From contig SVOB01000001.1 in assembly GCA_015066565.1 (NCBI GenBank), forward strand, positions 1,302,001 to 1,366,000: a stretch of DNA of 64,000 nucleotides, read 5' to 3'. The stretch is from Oscillospiraceae bacterium (lineage in GTDB: Bacteria > Bacillota > Clostridia > Oscillospirales > Acutalibacteraceae). Shown here piece by piece: positions 1-8,538 of the stretch. The notes beneath the pieces are model-generated. The model saw only the letters and a program-made list of their open reading frames with translations. It was not told where the DNA came from and did no database searches. The translations under genes were made by a program, and so were the position numbers. How positions within the stretch are numbered: position 1 is the stretch's first letter; each line of letters opens with the position of its first letter.

Positions 1-885
1 CTCAATGTTATAAAGATGAAAGCGGCTGTTTCCCACGCTCACGTCGGCCTTGCAGGCTACAGAGCGGACGGTTTCTTCAATCTGAGCGTTGAGGATACCT
101 ACCTCTTTAACCGAACGGGCGTACTTGTTGACCATTATGAACTCAGCGAACTTATGAACGAATATAAGATGGCTGAAACCGGCTTCACTGTTGACGAGGT
201 CAAGAGCATTTACGACTGCTCTGACATTAACGACGCTCAGCTTGACAAGGTCAGCGTGCTTTCGCGTTCGATGGAGAACTTTATTAATAAGAATAAGCTT
301 GACGCGCTTGCAATCCGCTGCTGGCCCGAATTCGCAAACACCTTCGGCGTTGCTCCCTGCGCGGCTATGAGTCTTCTTCAGGGCAAGGGCTACACGCTCG
401 GCTGTGAGGGAGATATTGAGGGTACTCTTTCGCTTCTCGCCTGTAACGCAATTGCAAAGGACCCCGCTTTCCTTGCAGACTTATCTCAGGTTAATTTTGA
501 AGAAAATTACGCTCTTCTCTGGCACTGCGGCGTAGCGGCTTATCCGCTTTGGGACGGCAAGTCGCTCCGTTCCCTCGACACCTATTTCGCAGGCGGAAGA
601 GGAGTTACGGCAGGCTTCGTTATGAAGACGGGCACGGTTACGGTTATGAGAATTGACACTGCCCGTGGCAAGACAAGGCTCTTTATCGGCAAGGGCGAAG
701 CTGTTCCCATGGAGCGTGAGCTTTCGGGCACATACGCAAAGGTTATCTTTGACCAGCCGATTTCTCAGCTTATTGATACCGTTACCGAAACGGGCGTTGC
801 TCACCATATTTCAATGATTTACGGCGACTATACAAAGGAAATGAAGCTGTTCGCGCGTCTTATGGGCTTTGAGGTGATTGAATAA
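1..885 (+). CDS. L-fucose/L-arabinose isomerase-like protein, C-terminal part
   Basis: The reading frame is open from the first base of the window, so the start codon lies upstream and only 294 codons are seen. The visible part resembles the C-terminal half of FucI/AraA-fold ketol isomerases: an RCWPEF segment, then APC, a CEGDI segment near residue 135 that supplies an acidic metal ligand in this fold, and an HCG motif near residue 172. Such enzymes interconvert aldoses and ketoses using a divalent metal in the cytoplasm. The stop codon overlaps the next start (TAATG), and the gene leads an operon with a dehydrogenase, a permease, a symporter and an RpiB-like isomerase, so it probably opens a sugar degradation pathway. 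The exact sugar cannot be told from the sequence; sulfosugar isomerases also belong to this superfamily. Confidence 0.75.
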   Translation, partial: LNVIKMKAAVSHAHVGLAGYRADGFFNLSVEDTYLFNRTGVLVDHYELSELMNEYKMAETGFTVDEVKSIYDCSDINDAQLDKVSVLSRSMENFINKNKLDALAIRCWPEFANTFGVAPCAAMSLLQGKGYTLGCEGDIEGTLSLLACNAIAKDPAFLADLSQVNFEENYALLWHCGVAAYPLWDGKSLRSLDTYFAGGRGVTAGFVMKTGTVTVMRIDTARGKTRLFIGKGEAVPMERELSGTYAKVIFDQPISQLIDTVTETGVAHHISMIYGDYTKEMKLFARLMGFEVIE

Positions 886-1556
886 TGCTTAAGGCATTAC
901 AGGAAAAAAATCCTCATCTTAAAATATACGATATTTCTTCGCCCGAGTTTAAAAAGTTCGGCTTTGTTATGTCAGGCGAGCCTTTTAAAGAGCTTTTTGA
1001 AAAAATGAAAGACACGCCGCTTCCCGAGGAAGGCAATATCTATGTCGCTTCGGACGGTGAGCTTGAAAAGCTTGATATTTTTGAGAAGCTTGAAAAAAAT
1101 TACTACGGCGGAATGGCGGTGGAAATCGGCTACTGTAACGGTCAGAATACAAAAATCAACGCCCTCGAATACCATAAGGGCGAGGAAATTAACCTTGCGG
1201 TTACCGACCTTGCGCTGTTTTTAGGTCAGGTTCAGCAGTTGAGGGATAACACCCTTACAACAGACGAGCTTGAATGTTTCTTCGTTCCGAAGGGGACGGC
1301 GTATTCAATGTATCCGACTACGCTTCATTTTTCGCCCTGTAAGGTACATAAAGGCGGATTTTTATGTTCGGTTATCCTGCCGAGAGGAACTAACTCGCCT
1401 CTCGACGAAAAGAGAGAAGAGATTTTTGAAAACGACAAAACTCTCTGGATGACAAACAAATGGCTTATAGGTCACGCTGAAAGCCGACCCGTTTCAAACG
1501 GCGCTTTCTGCGGGCTGACGGGCGAAAACTATGAACTGATTCCTTTGGAGGATTAA
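885..1556 (+). CDS. DUF4867 family protein
   Basis: A 223-residue soluble protein that I recognise as the DUF4867 family, whose biochemical role is not established to my knowledge. It has no signal peptide or membrane segment. The middle (GTAYSMYPTTLHFSPCKV and following residues) looks like a beta-rich, cupin-like fold with histidines that could bind a metal, but this is inference from sequence texture. The start codon overlaps the stop of the FucI-like gene by one base and the stop is two bases before the next start, so the three are translationally coupled. The pairing with a FucI-like isomerase suggests a second isomerisation, epimerisation or lactonase step on the same sugar. The family call is moderately sure; the function is unknown. 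Confidence 0.65.
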   Translation: MLKALQEKNPHLKIYDISSPEFKKFGFVMSGEPFKELFEKMKDTPLPEEGNIYVASDGELEKLDIFEKLEKNYYGGMAVEIGYCNGQNTKINALEYHKGEEINLAVTDLALFLGQVQQLRDNTLTTDELECFFVPKGTAYSMYPTTLHFSPCKVHKGGFLCSVILPRGTNSPLDEKREEIFENDKTLWMTNKWLIGHAESRPVSNGAFCGLTGENYELIPLED

Positions 1557-1558
1557 AA

Positions 1559-2683
1559 ATGAACTGGGATTTTCTTTTGCCCGTTAAGCTTTATTTCGGC
1601 TCGGGCAGAATTAACGAGCTTTCAAAGATTATTGATGAAAAGGGCTTTAAGAGGGGCGTTCTTGTCTGTGACGGAATATTTGCTCAGAACGGACTGGCGG
1701 ACGAAATCGTTAAGAAAAGCGGCGGAAAGCTGACGGCGGTTTTTTCGGATATTACGCCTAACCCCACAACCGAAAACGTCAATAATTGCGTTAAGCTTTT
1801 AAGACAGGAAAACGCCGAATTTGTTGTCGCTCTCGGCGGCGGAAGTTCAATGGACTGCGCCAAGGCGGCTTGCGCAATTAAAAATTCGGATGACCTTATT
1901 GACGATTATCACTCAGGTATAAAGAAGCTCAATGCAGATGATAAAATTCCTATGATTGCAGTTCCGACTACGGCGGGTACGGGAAGCGAGGTCACCTTTG
2001 TTTCGGTTCTGACGAACGAACAGAAGGGACTTAAGGCGCCTCTCGGTAATCCTCTTCTCTACGCCGAGGCGGCAATAATTGACCCCGAGTTGACATTGTC
2101 GGTTCCTCAGAGAGTTACCGCTTCGACGGGACTTGACGTGCTTTCTCACGCTCTTGAGGGCTACTGGAGTATTTATCACCAGCCTGTCTGCGACGCGGTT
2201 GCTCTTTCGGCGGCGAGAACTGTTTTTGAGTATTTGCCTGTTGTTTATGACAACCCGTCGGATTTAAACGCAAGAGAAAAAATGTGCGAGGCTTCGCTTC
2301 TTGCGGGTATCGGTTTTTCATATCCGAAAACAACAGGTTCGCACGCCTGCTCGTTCCCGCTGACGAATATTTATCACGTTCCTCACGGCGAGGCTTGCGC
2401 TTTCACGCTCGATTATTTTCTACGTCTTAATGCGAGTAAGGAAACTGACGGCAGAATTGACCGCTTTGTAAAGGACTGCGGCTTTGAAAACGCAGAAAAG
2501 GCGGCTGACAGAATTCTCGAAATGAAAAAGGCGTTCGGTATGCGTTGCACCCTTTCCGAAATCGGCGTAAAGGATGAGGAAATCAGGGCGCTCAGCGAAA
2601 AGAGTATGCACCCGAATATGCTTAACAACCCCGTTAAGATGACGGTTGAGTCTGTTGAAGAGATGTATAGGTCGCTCAGATGA
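1559..2683 (+). CDS. Iron-containing alcohol dehydrogenase
   Basis: A 374-residue group III (iron-dependent) alcohol dehydrogenase of usual length. Visible landmarks are the glycine-rich nucleotide-binding ALGGGSSMDCAKA near residue 95, PTTAGTGSEVT near residue 138, and metal ligands in DVLSHALEGY near residue 198 and HVPHGEACAF near residue 265. The family reduces aldehydes or oxidises alcohols with NAD(P)H in the cytoplasm. A GGAGG Shine-Dalgarno lies inside the end of the upstream gene and the stop overlaps the next start (ATGA). In this sugar operon it most likely reduces an aldehyde released by fragmentation of the sugar, such as lactaldehyde or a sulfonated analogue, disposing of electrons. 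The substrate is not determined by sequence. Confidence 0.88.
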   Translation: MNWDFLLPVKLYFGSGRINELSKIIDEKGFKRGVLVCDGIFAQNGLADEIVKKSGGKLTAVFSDITPNPTTENVNNCVKLLRQENAEFVVALGGGSSMDCAKAACAIKNSDDLIDDYHSGIKKLNADDKIPMIAVPTTAGTGSEVTFVSVLTNEQKGLKAPLGNPLLYAEAAIIDPELTLSVPQRVTASTGLDVLSHALEGYWSIYHQPVCDAVALSAARTVFEYLPVVYDNPSDLNAREKMCEASLLAGIGFSYPKTTGSHACSFPLTNIYHVPHGEACAFTLDYFLRLNASKETDGRIDRFVKDCGFENAEKAADRILEMKKAFGMRCTLSEIGVKDEEIRALSEKSMHPNMLNNPVKMTVESVEEMYRSLR

Positions 2684-3432
2684 GTAATGCTGTAAAATAC
2701 GTTTTAATAGGAATTATTGTTCTTCTTGCGAATATTCTTGAGTCGATAACGGGCTTCGGCGCTACGGTAGCTGAACTGCCTTTCGTGTCGGCGCTTGTCG
2801 GCATAAAGACTGCGGTGGTTTCGCTTTGTATGGTGAGCCTGACCTTAGCGATTTTTGTCGTTATAAGGTTTCATAAGCAGATTGACACAAAGGCATATCT
2901 TAACATTGTCGGCTTTGCGCTTTTAGGTATGCCCGTCGGTATGCTCGCATTCTCATACTTGCCCGAAAGGGCGCTGAAAATCGGGCTTGGAATATTTATA
3001 ATTCTTGCGGCGGCGAGAGGCTTTTTCGTTCTGTTCTCAAAGAAAAAGGACAGAAAGCCGATAAACGGAATTGTTCTGAAAATTCTTCTCTTTATCGGCG
3101 GAATCGTTCACGGCGCTTTCGCTTCGGGCGGACCGTTTCTCGTTATTTACGCAGGCGAAAAGGTTAAGGAAAAGGGCTCTTTCAGGGCGACTATGTGCTC
3201 GGTATGGGCGACGCTCAATTCGGTTTTACTTATAAAATACATTCTCACAGGCGATTTTGTTGTTAAGAATGTCGTTCCCGTTTATCTTCTCGCGCTTCCG
3301 TTTTTAGCGGTCGGCGTTGCGATTGGAATGTACCTTCATAAAAAGGTCAGCCAGAGGGTATTTTCGGTAATTGTTTACGTAATTTTACTTGCGGCGGGCG
3401 TGACAATGCTTTCGCTCGCAATTGCAGGTTAA
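2680..3432 (+). CDS. TauE/SafE family permease
   Basis: A 250-residue polytopic membrane protein with seven to eight hydrophobic segments, two homologous halves and the early ESITGFGATV segment typical of the TauE/SafE (sulfite exporter) family. Members move small anions such as sulfite, sulfoacetate and other organosulfonates, or are uncharacterised. It overlaps the dehydrogenase stop by four bases (ATGA), so it belongs to the same operon. Next to an iron-dependent dehydrogenase it is a natural candidate to export the reduced or acidic end product of the pathway while the GPH symporter imports the sugar. That direction is inference; the family assignment is firm. Confidence 0.8.
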   Translation: MSNAVKYVLIGIIVLLANILESITGFGATVAELPFVSALVGIKTAVVSLCMVSLTLAIFVVIRFHKQIDTKAYLNIVGFALLGMPVGMLAFSYLPERALKIGLGIFIILAAARGFFVLFSKKKDRKPINGIVLKILLFIGGIVHGAFASGGPFLVIYAGEKVKEKGSFRATMCSVWATLNSVLLIKYILTGDFVVKNVVPVYLLALPFLAVGVAIGMYLHKKVSQRVFSVIVYVILLAAGVTMLSLAIAG

Positions 3433-3482
3433 ATTTATAATCAGGCAGTTTAATACTGCAAAAATAAAAAAGAGGTGTTTTT

Positions 3483-4919
3483 ATGGCAGAAAGTTCTTTA
3501 ACTCACGGAATCAAGTTTAAGGACAAAGTCGGATATGCCCTCGGTGACGCAGGCGGTCTTCTGACCTTCTCGCTTATCGGCGCATTTCAGAATAAGTTTT
3601 ATACGGATTCTCTCGGTATTGACCCCAAAAGCATTATTTTGCTTATTCTTATAGCGAGAATCTGGGACGCAATCAACGACCCGCTCTGGGGCGCGTTTGT
3701 TCAGTCGAGAAAGCCCAGAAAGGGCGGACAGTTCAGACCGTGGATTATCGGCTTTTCAATTCCGCTTGCAATTTCGGCGGCATTGATGTTCCTTAAAATC
3801 CCCGGCTTAACAGGCGGACAGTATCTTGCTTACGCCTATGTTACCTATATTATGTACGGTATGATGTATACGGCTGTCAACATTCCCTACGGCTCTCTCG
3901 CCTCGGTTGTTACGGACGACGAATTAGAGCGTTCCTCGCTTTCAATGTGGCGTTCAATCGGCGCAGGCGTAGGCGGACTTCCCGGAACAATCCTTCTTCC
4001 CATGATTGTTTTCACCGTAACGGGCAAATATGCCAACGGTCAGGACATAAAGGCTCTTGACGATAAAAAGCTTTTCATTTGCGTTCTTATCCTTTCGGTC
4101 ATTTCCGTAGGCGTTTATTTCCTGCATTACAAGATGACAAAAGAACGTATAGCTCCTCTTATTAAACAAAAGGATGAGCATTACAATGCGGTTGCAACGG
4201 TAAAAGAGCTGTTCGGAAACAGAGCGTTCGTCACTCTTTCACTCGCTTCAATGCTTCTTATAGCATTCCAGTTCTATTATCAGTCAACTTATACATATCT
4301 TTTCACTGACTATTACGGCAAGCCGGGTCTTTACGCATTTGTTACCATCTGCACATACCTGCCCATGGCTATATTCATTCCCGTAATGAACAAGCTTATT
4401 ATAAAGTTCGGCAAAAAAGAGCTTTGCGCTGTCGGAATGGCGTTCGCGGCAGTTGCAAATATCGGGCTGTTTGCGCTTCGCTGGACTCCGCTTGCTCACA
4501 ACCCGTTCGTATTCCTCGGTTTCACCTTCCTTTCGGGACTCGGCCAGACCTTCCTTGTTCTTGAGGTTTGGGCTCTTGTTATGGACGTTATTGACTATCA
4601 CGAGGTCAGAACGGGCAAGCGTGAAGAGGGTATGGCATACGCCGTATTCTCGTTCACAAGAAAACTCGGTCAGACTCTTGCGGGAGTCGGACTTAACGCA
4701 TTGCTTGCATACATCAAATACGACGGCGAAGCGTCAAAGCTCGGCAAGCCGTTGGGCGATGATGTGCTTGCAAAATTATATGATATTTCGACCTTTGTTC
4801 CGGCGATAATGCTTGCTTTAATGGCTGTAATCCTCTTCTGCGGCTACAACCTTTCAAAAGAAAAGCTCGTTGAGGTTCATCAGGAATTGGAAGAGGTCAG
4901 AAAACAGGAGGAAGCATAA
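3483..4919 (+). CDS. GPH family sugar:cation symporter (MFS)
   Basis: A 478-residue, roughly 12-helix membrane protein of the glycoside-pentoside-hexuronide:cation symporter family (MelB/XylP/UidB type). The N-terminal GYALGDAGG and the cytoplasmic loop around AINDPLWG and KGGQFRPW are hallmarks of the family. The likely role is uptake of a sugar or glycoside with H+ or Na+. An AGAGG Shine-Dalgarno precedes ATG after a 50-base gap from the permease gene, and the RpiB-like gene follows four bases after the stop, so it belongs to the sugar operon. It is a paralogue of the symporter at 38253-39695, which sits beside an alpha-galactosidase. Confidence 0.88.
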   Translation: MAESSLTHGIKFKDKVGYALGDAGGLLTFSLIGAFQNKFYTDSLGIDPKSIILLILIARIWDAINDPLWGAFVQSRKPRKGGQFRPWIIGFSIPLAISAALMFLKIPGLTGGQYLAYAYVTYIMYGMMYTAVNIPYGSLASVVTDDELERSSLSMWRSIGAGVGGLPGTILLPMIVFTVTGKYANGQDIKALDDKKLFICVLILSVISVGVYFLHYKMTKERIAPLIKQKDEHYNAVATVKELFGNRAFVTLSLASMLLIAFQFYYQSTYTYLFTDYYGKPGLYAFVTICTYLPMAIFIPVMNKLIIKFGKKELCAVGMAFAAVANIGLFALRWTPLAHNPFVFLGFTFLSGLGQTFLVLEVWALVMDVIDYHEVRTGKREEGMAYAVFSFTRKLGQTLAGVGLNALLAYIKYDGEASKLGKPLGDDVLAKLYDISTFVPAIMLALMAVILFCGYNLSKEKLVEVHQELEEVRKQEEA

Positions 4920-4922
4920 TAA

Positions 4923-5396
4923 ATGAAAATTTCAATCGGTTCGGATAAATCAGGTTATCCGTTGAGAAAAGAACTCGAAAAACACCTTGAAGAAAAGGGC
5001 ATTGAGCTTACCGTTTACGGCCCTTCAAACGAAGAAGAGGCGGTTCCGTTTTACAAGGTAGCCCCCTGCGTTGCAAAGGATATTCAGCAGAGCAACGCCG
5101 ATTTGGGTATTCTTATCTGCGGAACAGGTATGGGTATGTCTCAGGTTGCCAATAAATATAAGGGAGTTCGCGCGGCTTGCGTTGAAACAACCTACGGCGC
5201 AAAAATGTGCAGAGTTATAAACGACTCGAACATTCTCTGTATGGGCGGCTGGATGATAGCTCCCACGCTCGGTGTCGCTATGGTTGACGCTTTCCTTGAG
5301 GCTCAGTTTGTAACCGGCGTTGAGGAATGGCGCAAGGAGTGGCTTCAGAACGCAAAAAAGGAATTTGCGGCTCTTGAAGAGGAAATTTATAAATAA
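4923..5396 (+). CDS. RpiB/LacAB family sugar isomerase, divergent
   Basis: A 157-residue cytoplasmic protein of the ribose-5-phosphate isomerase B / LacA / LacB family, with the conserved CGTGMGMSQVANKYKG segment near residues 63-78 that forms the active-site loop. Two positions differ from classical RpiB. The usual R-x-H-N motif is RVIN (His replaced by Ile), and the usual G-A/G-R after it is GGW. In RpiB these residues help ring opening and phosphate binding, so the substrate is probably not ribose 5-phosphate. Related family members act on tetrulose phosphates or on 4-deoxy-4-sulfoerythrose. As the last gene of the operon it likely performs an isomerisation late in the pathway. Confidence 0.8.
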   Translation: MKISIGSDKSGYPLRKELEKHLEEKGIELTVYGPSNEEEAVPFYKVAPCVAKDIQQSNADLGILICGTGMGMSQVANKYKGVRAACVETTYGAKMCRVINDSNILCMGGWMIAPTLGVAMVDAFLEAQFVTGVEEWRKEWLQNAKKEFAALEEEIYK

Positions 5397-5406
5397 TTAG
5401 TTTTTT

Positions 5407-5435
5407 GTCGCAGGGCGGGAAAACCGCCCTGCGAC
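5407..5435. terminator. Hairpin after the sugar operon
   Basis: A perfect 12-bp inverted repeat (GTCGCAGGGCGG and its complement) with a 5-nt loop lies just after the RpiB-like gene. The T-run directly after it on the plus strand is weak (a short T-rich stretch begins about eight bases on), while a run of six T precedes it. It is probably a transcription terminator, possibly acting in both directions. Confidence 0.6.
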
Positions 5436-5510
5436 AGAGGTAATTTTTCTTTTTGAGCAGATTTGAAAAAGCTTGTTGAAAAATAAAAATTACTTTCCCA
5501 CGGAGGCTTT

Positions 5511-6791
5511 ATGTATAATAAAAAAATAAAAACCTTTATATCGTTGCTTCTTGCGGTATTCCTTTTAACTTCGCTTTCGCTTGGCGCCTTCGCCGACGGT
5601 GAGGAAAAGACGAAAGAGGATGAAAAGGCTAAGGTCACCAAGGCGCAGACCGTAATGGAAGAGTATTTTAACCCGAACGGAAGAATTCTTTCTGTTGCTA
5701 AGCAGGGCGACGTTTCGTCCTTCCCCGAAAACAGCTGGCAGGGAATTAACTCCGCTATCAAAAAGGGCGCCGACATAGTTGAAATTGATATTAATATAAC
5801 GTCCGACGGTTTTCTCGTGCTTATGAAGGATGAGGATTTTTCAAGAATGTGCGTTGACCCCGAGGGCAATACGATTACCTCAAAGGTCAGCGAGACAGAG
5901 TCGTGGGAGGTAATCGCCATGTGTCTGCGTCAGGGACGCGGCGGCGAGGCGAACGAGCCTACGGATTATCATCCCCAGACGCTTGAGGCGGTAGTTAAGG
6001 CTGTCGGCGACAAGGCGGTTCTGCTTCTTAACTTTGACTCCGAAATCAGAGATAAGGTCTATGAAGAAATTGCGTCGCTTGACGCTCTTAACAGGGTTAT
6101 TTTCAGAATGGACTCAAAGGCGGGCGCAGTTAAAAAGTTTATCTCCTCTCACGAAAACGAAAACATAGCCGTTCTCGGCGGCTACAGGGGAAACGTTGTT
6201 TTCTCGGCGAGGGGATACGTTAAAAAGCTGAAAAAAGCCTCTGCTTCGGCGGTTATGCTCGGGGTTAAAAATCCCAACGGCGTTATTTTTGATAAATCGG
6301 TTATGGGCCTCTTCTCAGACTCAGTCAGGGCGGCTGTAGATATGACTGACCCGAAGAACTGCGGTGAGCGGGAGGACAATGAAAACGGTTGGAACGACCT
6401 GCTTTCAAGGGGTTACAGTATTATCGAAACCGATTACCCCGATAAGCTTTCCGATTATATTACCCAGTTTGAAAAGGAAAAGGCGGCGCTTAACGATTTA
6501 GTTGAAAAGGCAAAGTCTCTTGATATGACAAAATACGGCTATAAGACGGCAAAGACTCTTGAAAAGGAGCTTGAAAAAAGCGAAAAGCTTCTTTCGGTTC
6601 ATACTTCAAAGCAGGCGCTCAACGCCGAGTATTCGGCTCTTAACACCGCTATATTAAATCTTGACGCGTCCGACGGCTCGACAAACGGAAGAACCGTCAC
6701 GGCGGGCAGAATAATAGCCGTTGTGTTTGTTGTTGCCCTCTTTGTTCTGTCCCAGCTTGTTATAATTAAACACAGCAAAAAAGAAAAATAA
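5511..6791 (+). CDS. GDPD-like membrane-anchored protein, catalytic histidines missing
   Basis: A 426-residue protein with an N-terminal signal peptide (hydrophobic residues about 8-25), a glycerophosphodiester phosphodiesterase-like domain (about 58-320), a charged helical stretch that may form a coiled coil, and a C-terminal membrane helix (about 398-420) followed by lysines. The GDPD pattern is recognisable in FPENSWQGINSAIKKGAD and EIDINITSDG. However, the usual HRG is KQG and the usual V-x-H-D is LMKDED, so both catalytic histidines are absent. A GGAGG Shine-Dalgarno precedes the ATG. I infer an extracytoplasmic, membrane-tethered pseudoenzyme, possibly a binding or structural protein of the cell surface, rather than an active lipase. 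Confidence 0.7.
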   Translation: MYNKKIKTFISLLLAVFLLTSLSLGAFADGEEKTKEDEKAKVTKAQTVMEEYFNPNGRILSVAKQGDVSSFPENSWQGINSAIKKGADIVEIDINITSDGFLVLMKDEDFSRMCVDPEGNTITSKVSETESWEVIAMCLRQGRGGEANEPTDYHPQTLEAVVKAVGDKAVLLLNFDSEIRDKVYEEIASLDALNRVIFRMDSKAGAVKKFISSHENENIAVLGGYRGNVVFSARGYVKKLKKASASAVMLGVKNPNGVIFDKSVMGLFSDSVRAAVDMTDPKNCGEREDNENGWNDLLSRGYSIIETDYPDKLSDYITQFEKEKAALNDLVEKAKSLDMTKYGYKTAKTLEKELEKSEKLLSVHTSKQALNAEYSALNTAILNLDASDGSTNGRTVTAGRIIAVVFVVALFVLSQLVIIKHSKKEK

Positions 6792-6826
6792 AGTTCTGTT
6801 TTTTCTTATTTATAAGGGGTGAAAAT

Positions 6827-7681
6827 ATGGTAGGTATTATTGACGTAGGCGGCGGGCTTCGTGATATTTACGGAGCGGGAGTTTTTGATTACTGCATTGA
6901 TAACGGCATCACCTTTGATTACGGCATAGGCGTTTCGGCGGGAAGCGGAAATATGATGACCTTCCTTGCGTCCCAGAGAGGAAGAACCTTTGGCTTTTAC
7001 CACTTTTTCGCTTTCAGAAAGGAATATATGAGCGCGGGCAATTTCATAAAGAACCGTTCGTATATTGACCTTAACTATGTTTACGGAACGCTTTCAAATT
7101 CCGACGGCGAATTTCCCCTTGATTTTCAGAAGGTTATTGACAACCCGATGAGATATACGGTTGTCGCAACCGATGCCGAAACCTGCGAGCCGAGATATTT
7201 TGACAAAAACGAAATGTCTCAGGACAACTACAACATCTTAAAGGCTTCGAGCGCAATTCCGTTTGTCTGCAAACCCGTTGAAATTGACGGCAGAGAGTAT
7301 TATGACGGCGGCGTTGCCGACCCTGTTCCGCTTAAAAAGGCTTATGAGGACGGCTGTGATTTCGTTGTTGTAATCCTCACTCTTCCGCGCGATTTCCGAA
7401 TGGAGGGCGGCGGAAAGGACGCCTTTGCGGCGAGAATGTTAAACGACAAATATCCTAATATGGCTCACGGCCTTTACGCGAGGTTTGATAAATACAACCA
7501 GCAGGTAAACTATCTTGAAAAGATGGAAAGAGAGGGCAGGGCGCTTATAATCGCTCCCGACGACCTTTGCGGAATGACTACGCTTTCCAAGGACCAAAAA
7601 AAGATGAGACTGCTCTATGAAAAGGGCTACAAGGACGCTGAAATATTAAAGGATTGCGTTTTTCTTAAAAATAACAAATAA
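6827..7681 (+). CDS. Patatin-like phospholipase
   Basis: A 284-residue cytoplasmic patatin-family protein with the complete catalytic signature: the oxyanion loop GGGLRD near residue 8, the nucleophile elbow G-V-S-A-G near residue 37, and the D-G-G of the Ser-Asp dyad in YYDGGVADP near residue 162. The family hydrolyses acyl esters of phospholipids or neutral lipids. A GGGG-type Shine-Dalgarno lies six bases before the ATG. It follows the GDPD-like gene closely (35 bases), so both may be co-transcribed and linked to membrane lipid turnover. The physiological lipid is not evident. The length matches bacterial YjjU/RssA-type patatins. Confidence 0.85.
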   Translation: MVGIIDVGGGLRDIYGAGVFDYCIDNGITFDYGIGVSAGSGNMMTFLASQRGRTFGFYHFFAFRKEYMSAGNFIKNRSYIDLNYVYGTLSNSDGEFPLDFQKVIDNPMRYTVVATDAETCEPRYFDKNEMSQDNYNILKASSAIPFVCKPVEIDGREYYDGGVADPVPLKKAYEDGCDFVVVILTLPRDFRMEGGGKDAFAARMLNDKYPNMAHGLYARFDKYNQQVNYLEKMEREGRALIIAPDDLCGMTTLSKDQKKMRLLYEKGYKDAEILKDCVFLKNNK

Positions 7682-7691
7682 TAAAAGCTTG

Positions 7692-7720
7692 TTGACAACG
7701 CAAAATCCATTTGATATAAT
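7692..7720 (+). promoter_or_regulatory. Sigma-A-type promoter for the cohesin-like gene
   Basis: TTGACA at 7692-7697 and TATAAT at 7715-7720 are separated by 17 bases, which is an exact consensus match, 42 bases before the start of the next gene. Confidence 0.85.
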
Positions 7721-7761
7721 TTATTGTGTATTACTACCTTATTTTGAAGAGAGGTATATTT

Positions 7762-8409
7762 ATGAAAAGGTTTTTTGCGGTTCTTACCGTTGTTTCGATT
7801 CTTCTTATGAGTCTTGTCGTAGTTTCGTCTGCGGCTTCGCCGAAAATCACCATGAAAACGGGCGAAACCTCTAACGGACAGACCGAGGTTATTATCACCG
7901 TTTCAAAGGGAAGCGACCTTGCTACCTTTCAGGCGGCGTTAAATTATGAAACAGATAAGGTTAAGCTTTCAAGCGTAGAATACCTTTCGGGCGATAAGAA
8001 CGTTTCTAACACCGAAACCGAGGGAGTTGCGCTTCTTAACGACGTCTGGGTTGAAAGCATTAACGACAAGACCGATATTATCAGACTTGTTTTCTCGGGT
8101 AATGCAGACACAAAAACAACTTTCTCACTTGAGGATATTATCGCTACCGACAGCAATGACGAATATATCGATTTTGACCAGCCCGTAACCGTTAAGACAA
8201 AGGTTAAGGCCAATACGCCCGAGGCGGCTACCGACCCGGCGGCGAATAATTCATCCTCAAACTCCGGTAACGGCATTTCGGGAAGCACAAACGGAACTTC
8301 ACCGAACACAGGCCGTATGATAGCTTCTGCGGCAGGTATCTGCGGCGCGGCTACGGCGGCAGCGGCTGTTGTAATTATTCTTAAAAAGAAATCAAAGACA
8401 GAGGAATAA
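7762..8409 (+). CDS. Cohesin-like surface protein with C-terminal membrane anchor
   Basis: A 215-residue exported protein. The start at 7762 is chosen because it follows a GAGAGG Shine-Dalgarno and gives a clean signal peptide (MKRFF, then a hydrophobic stretch ending near SSAAS); an in-frame ATG at 7726 lacks this context. Residues about 25-140 read as a beta-sandwich similar to cohesin domains (ITMKTGE, FQAALNYETDKVKLSSVEYL). An Asn/Ser/Gly-rich linker (about 150-185) and a C-terminal helix followed by KKKSK complete the layout of a tethered surface module. In Clostridia cohesins bind dockerin-bearing enzymes, but no dockerin protein is in the window, so the partner is unknown. It is monocistronic, with its own promoter and terminator. 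Confidence 0.65.
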   Translation: MKRFFAVLTVVSILLMSLVVVSSAASPKITMKTGETSNGQTEVIITVSKGSDLATFQAALNYETDKVKLSSVEYLSGDKNVSNTETEGVALLNDVWVESINDKTDIIRLVFSGNADTKTTFSLEDIIATDSNDEYIDFDQPVTVKTKVKANTPEAATDPAANNSSSNSGNGISGSTNGTSPNTGRMIASAAGICGAATAAAAVVIILKKKSKTEE

Positions 8410-8424
8410 AGAATAAAAAATATG

Positions 8425-8456
8425 AACGGGAGAGTTAAACACTCTTCCGTTTTTTA
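8425..8456 (+). terminator. Rho-independent terminator
   Basis: An 11-bp stem (AACGGGAGAGT with ACTCTTCCGTT, one G-T pair) and a 5-nt loop, followed by a run of T, lie right after the cohesin-like gene. Confidence 0.85.
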
Positions 8457-8485
8457 TTGACCTTAAAGCAGATTTGTTGTATAAT
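8457..8485 (+). promoter_or_regulatory. Promoter of purA
   Basis: TTGACC at 8457-8462, a 17-base spacer and TATAAT at 8480-8485. The -35 box overlaps the tail of the preceding terminator. Confidence 0.8.
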
Positions 8486-8538
8486 AAATTCTTGGTTTTG
8501 TTAATAATTATTTTTTATATATTCGGAGGTGCTTTACT

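Noticed and set aside
5387-5920. A 177-residue minus-strand frame overlapping the GDPD-like gene.
   Set aside because: It runs antisense through a well-supported signal peptide and domain and across the operon hairpin, with no plausible start context.
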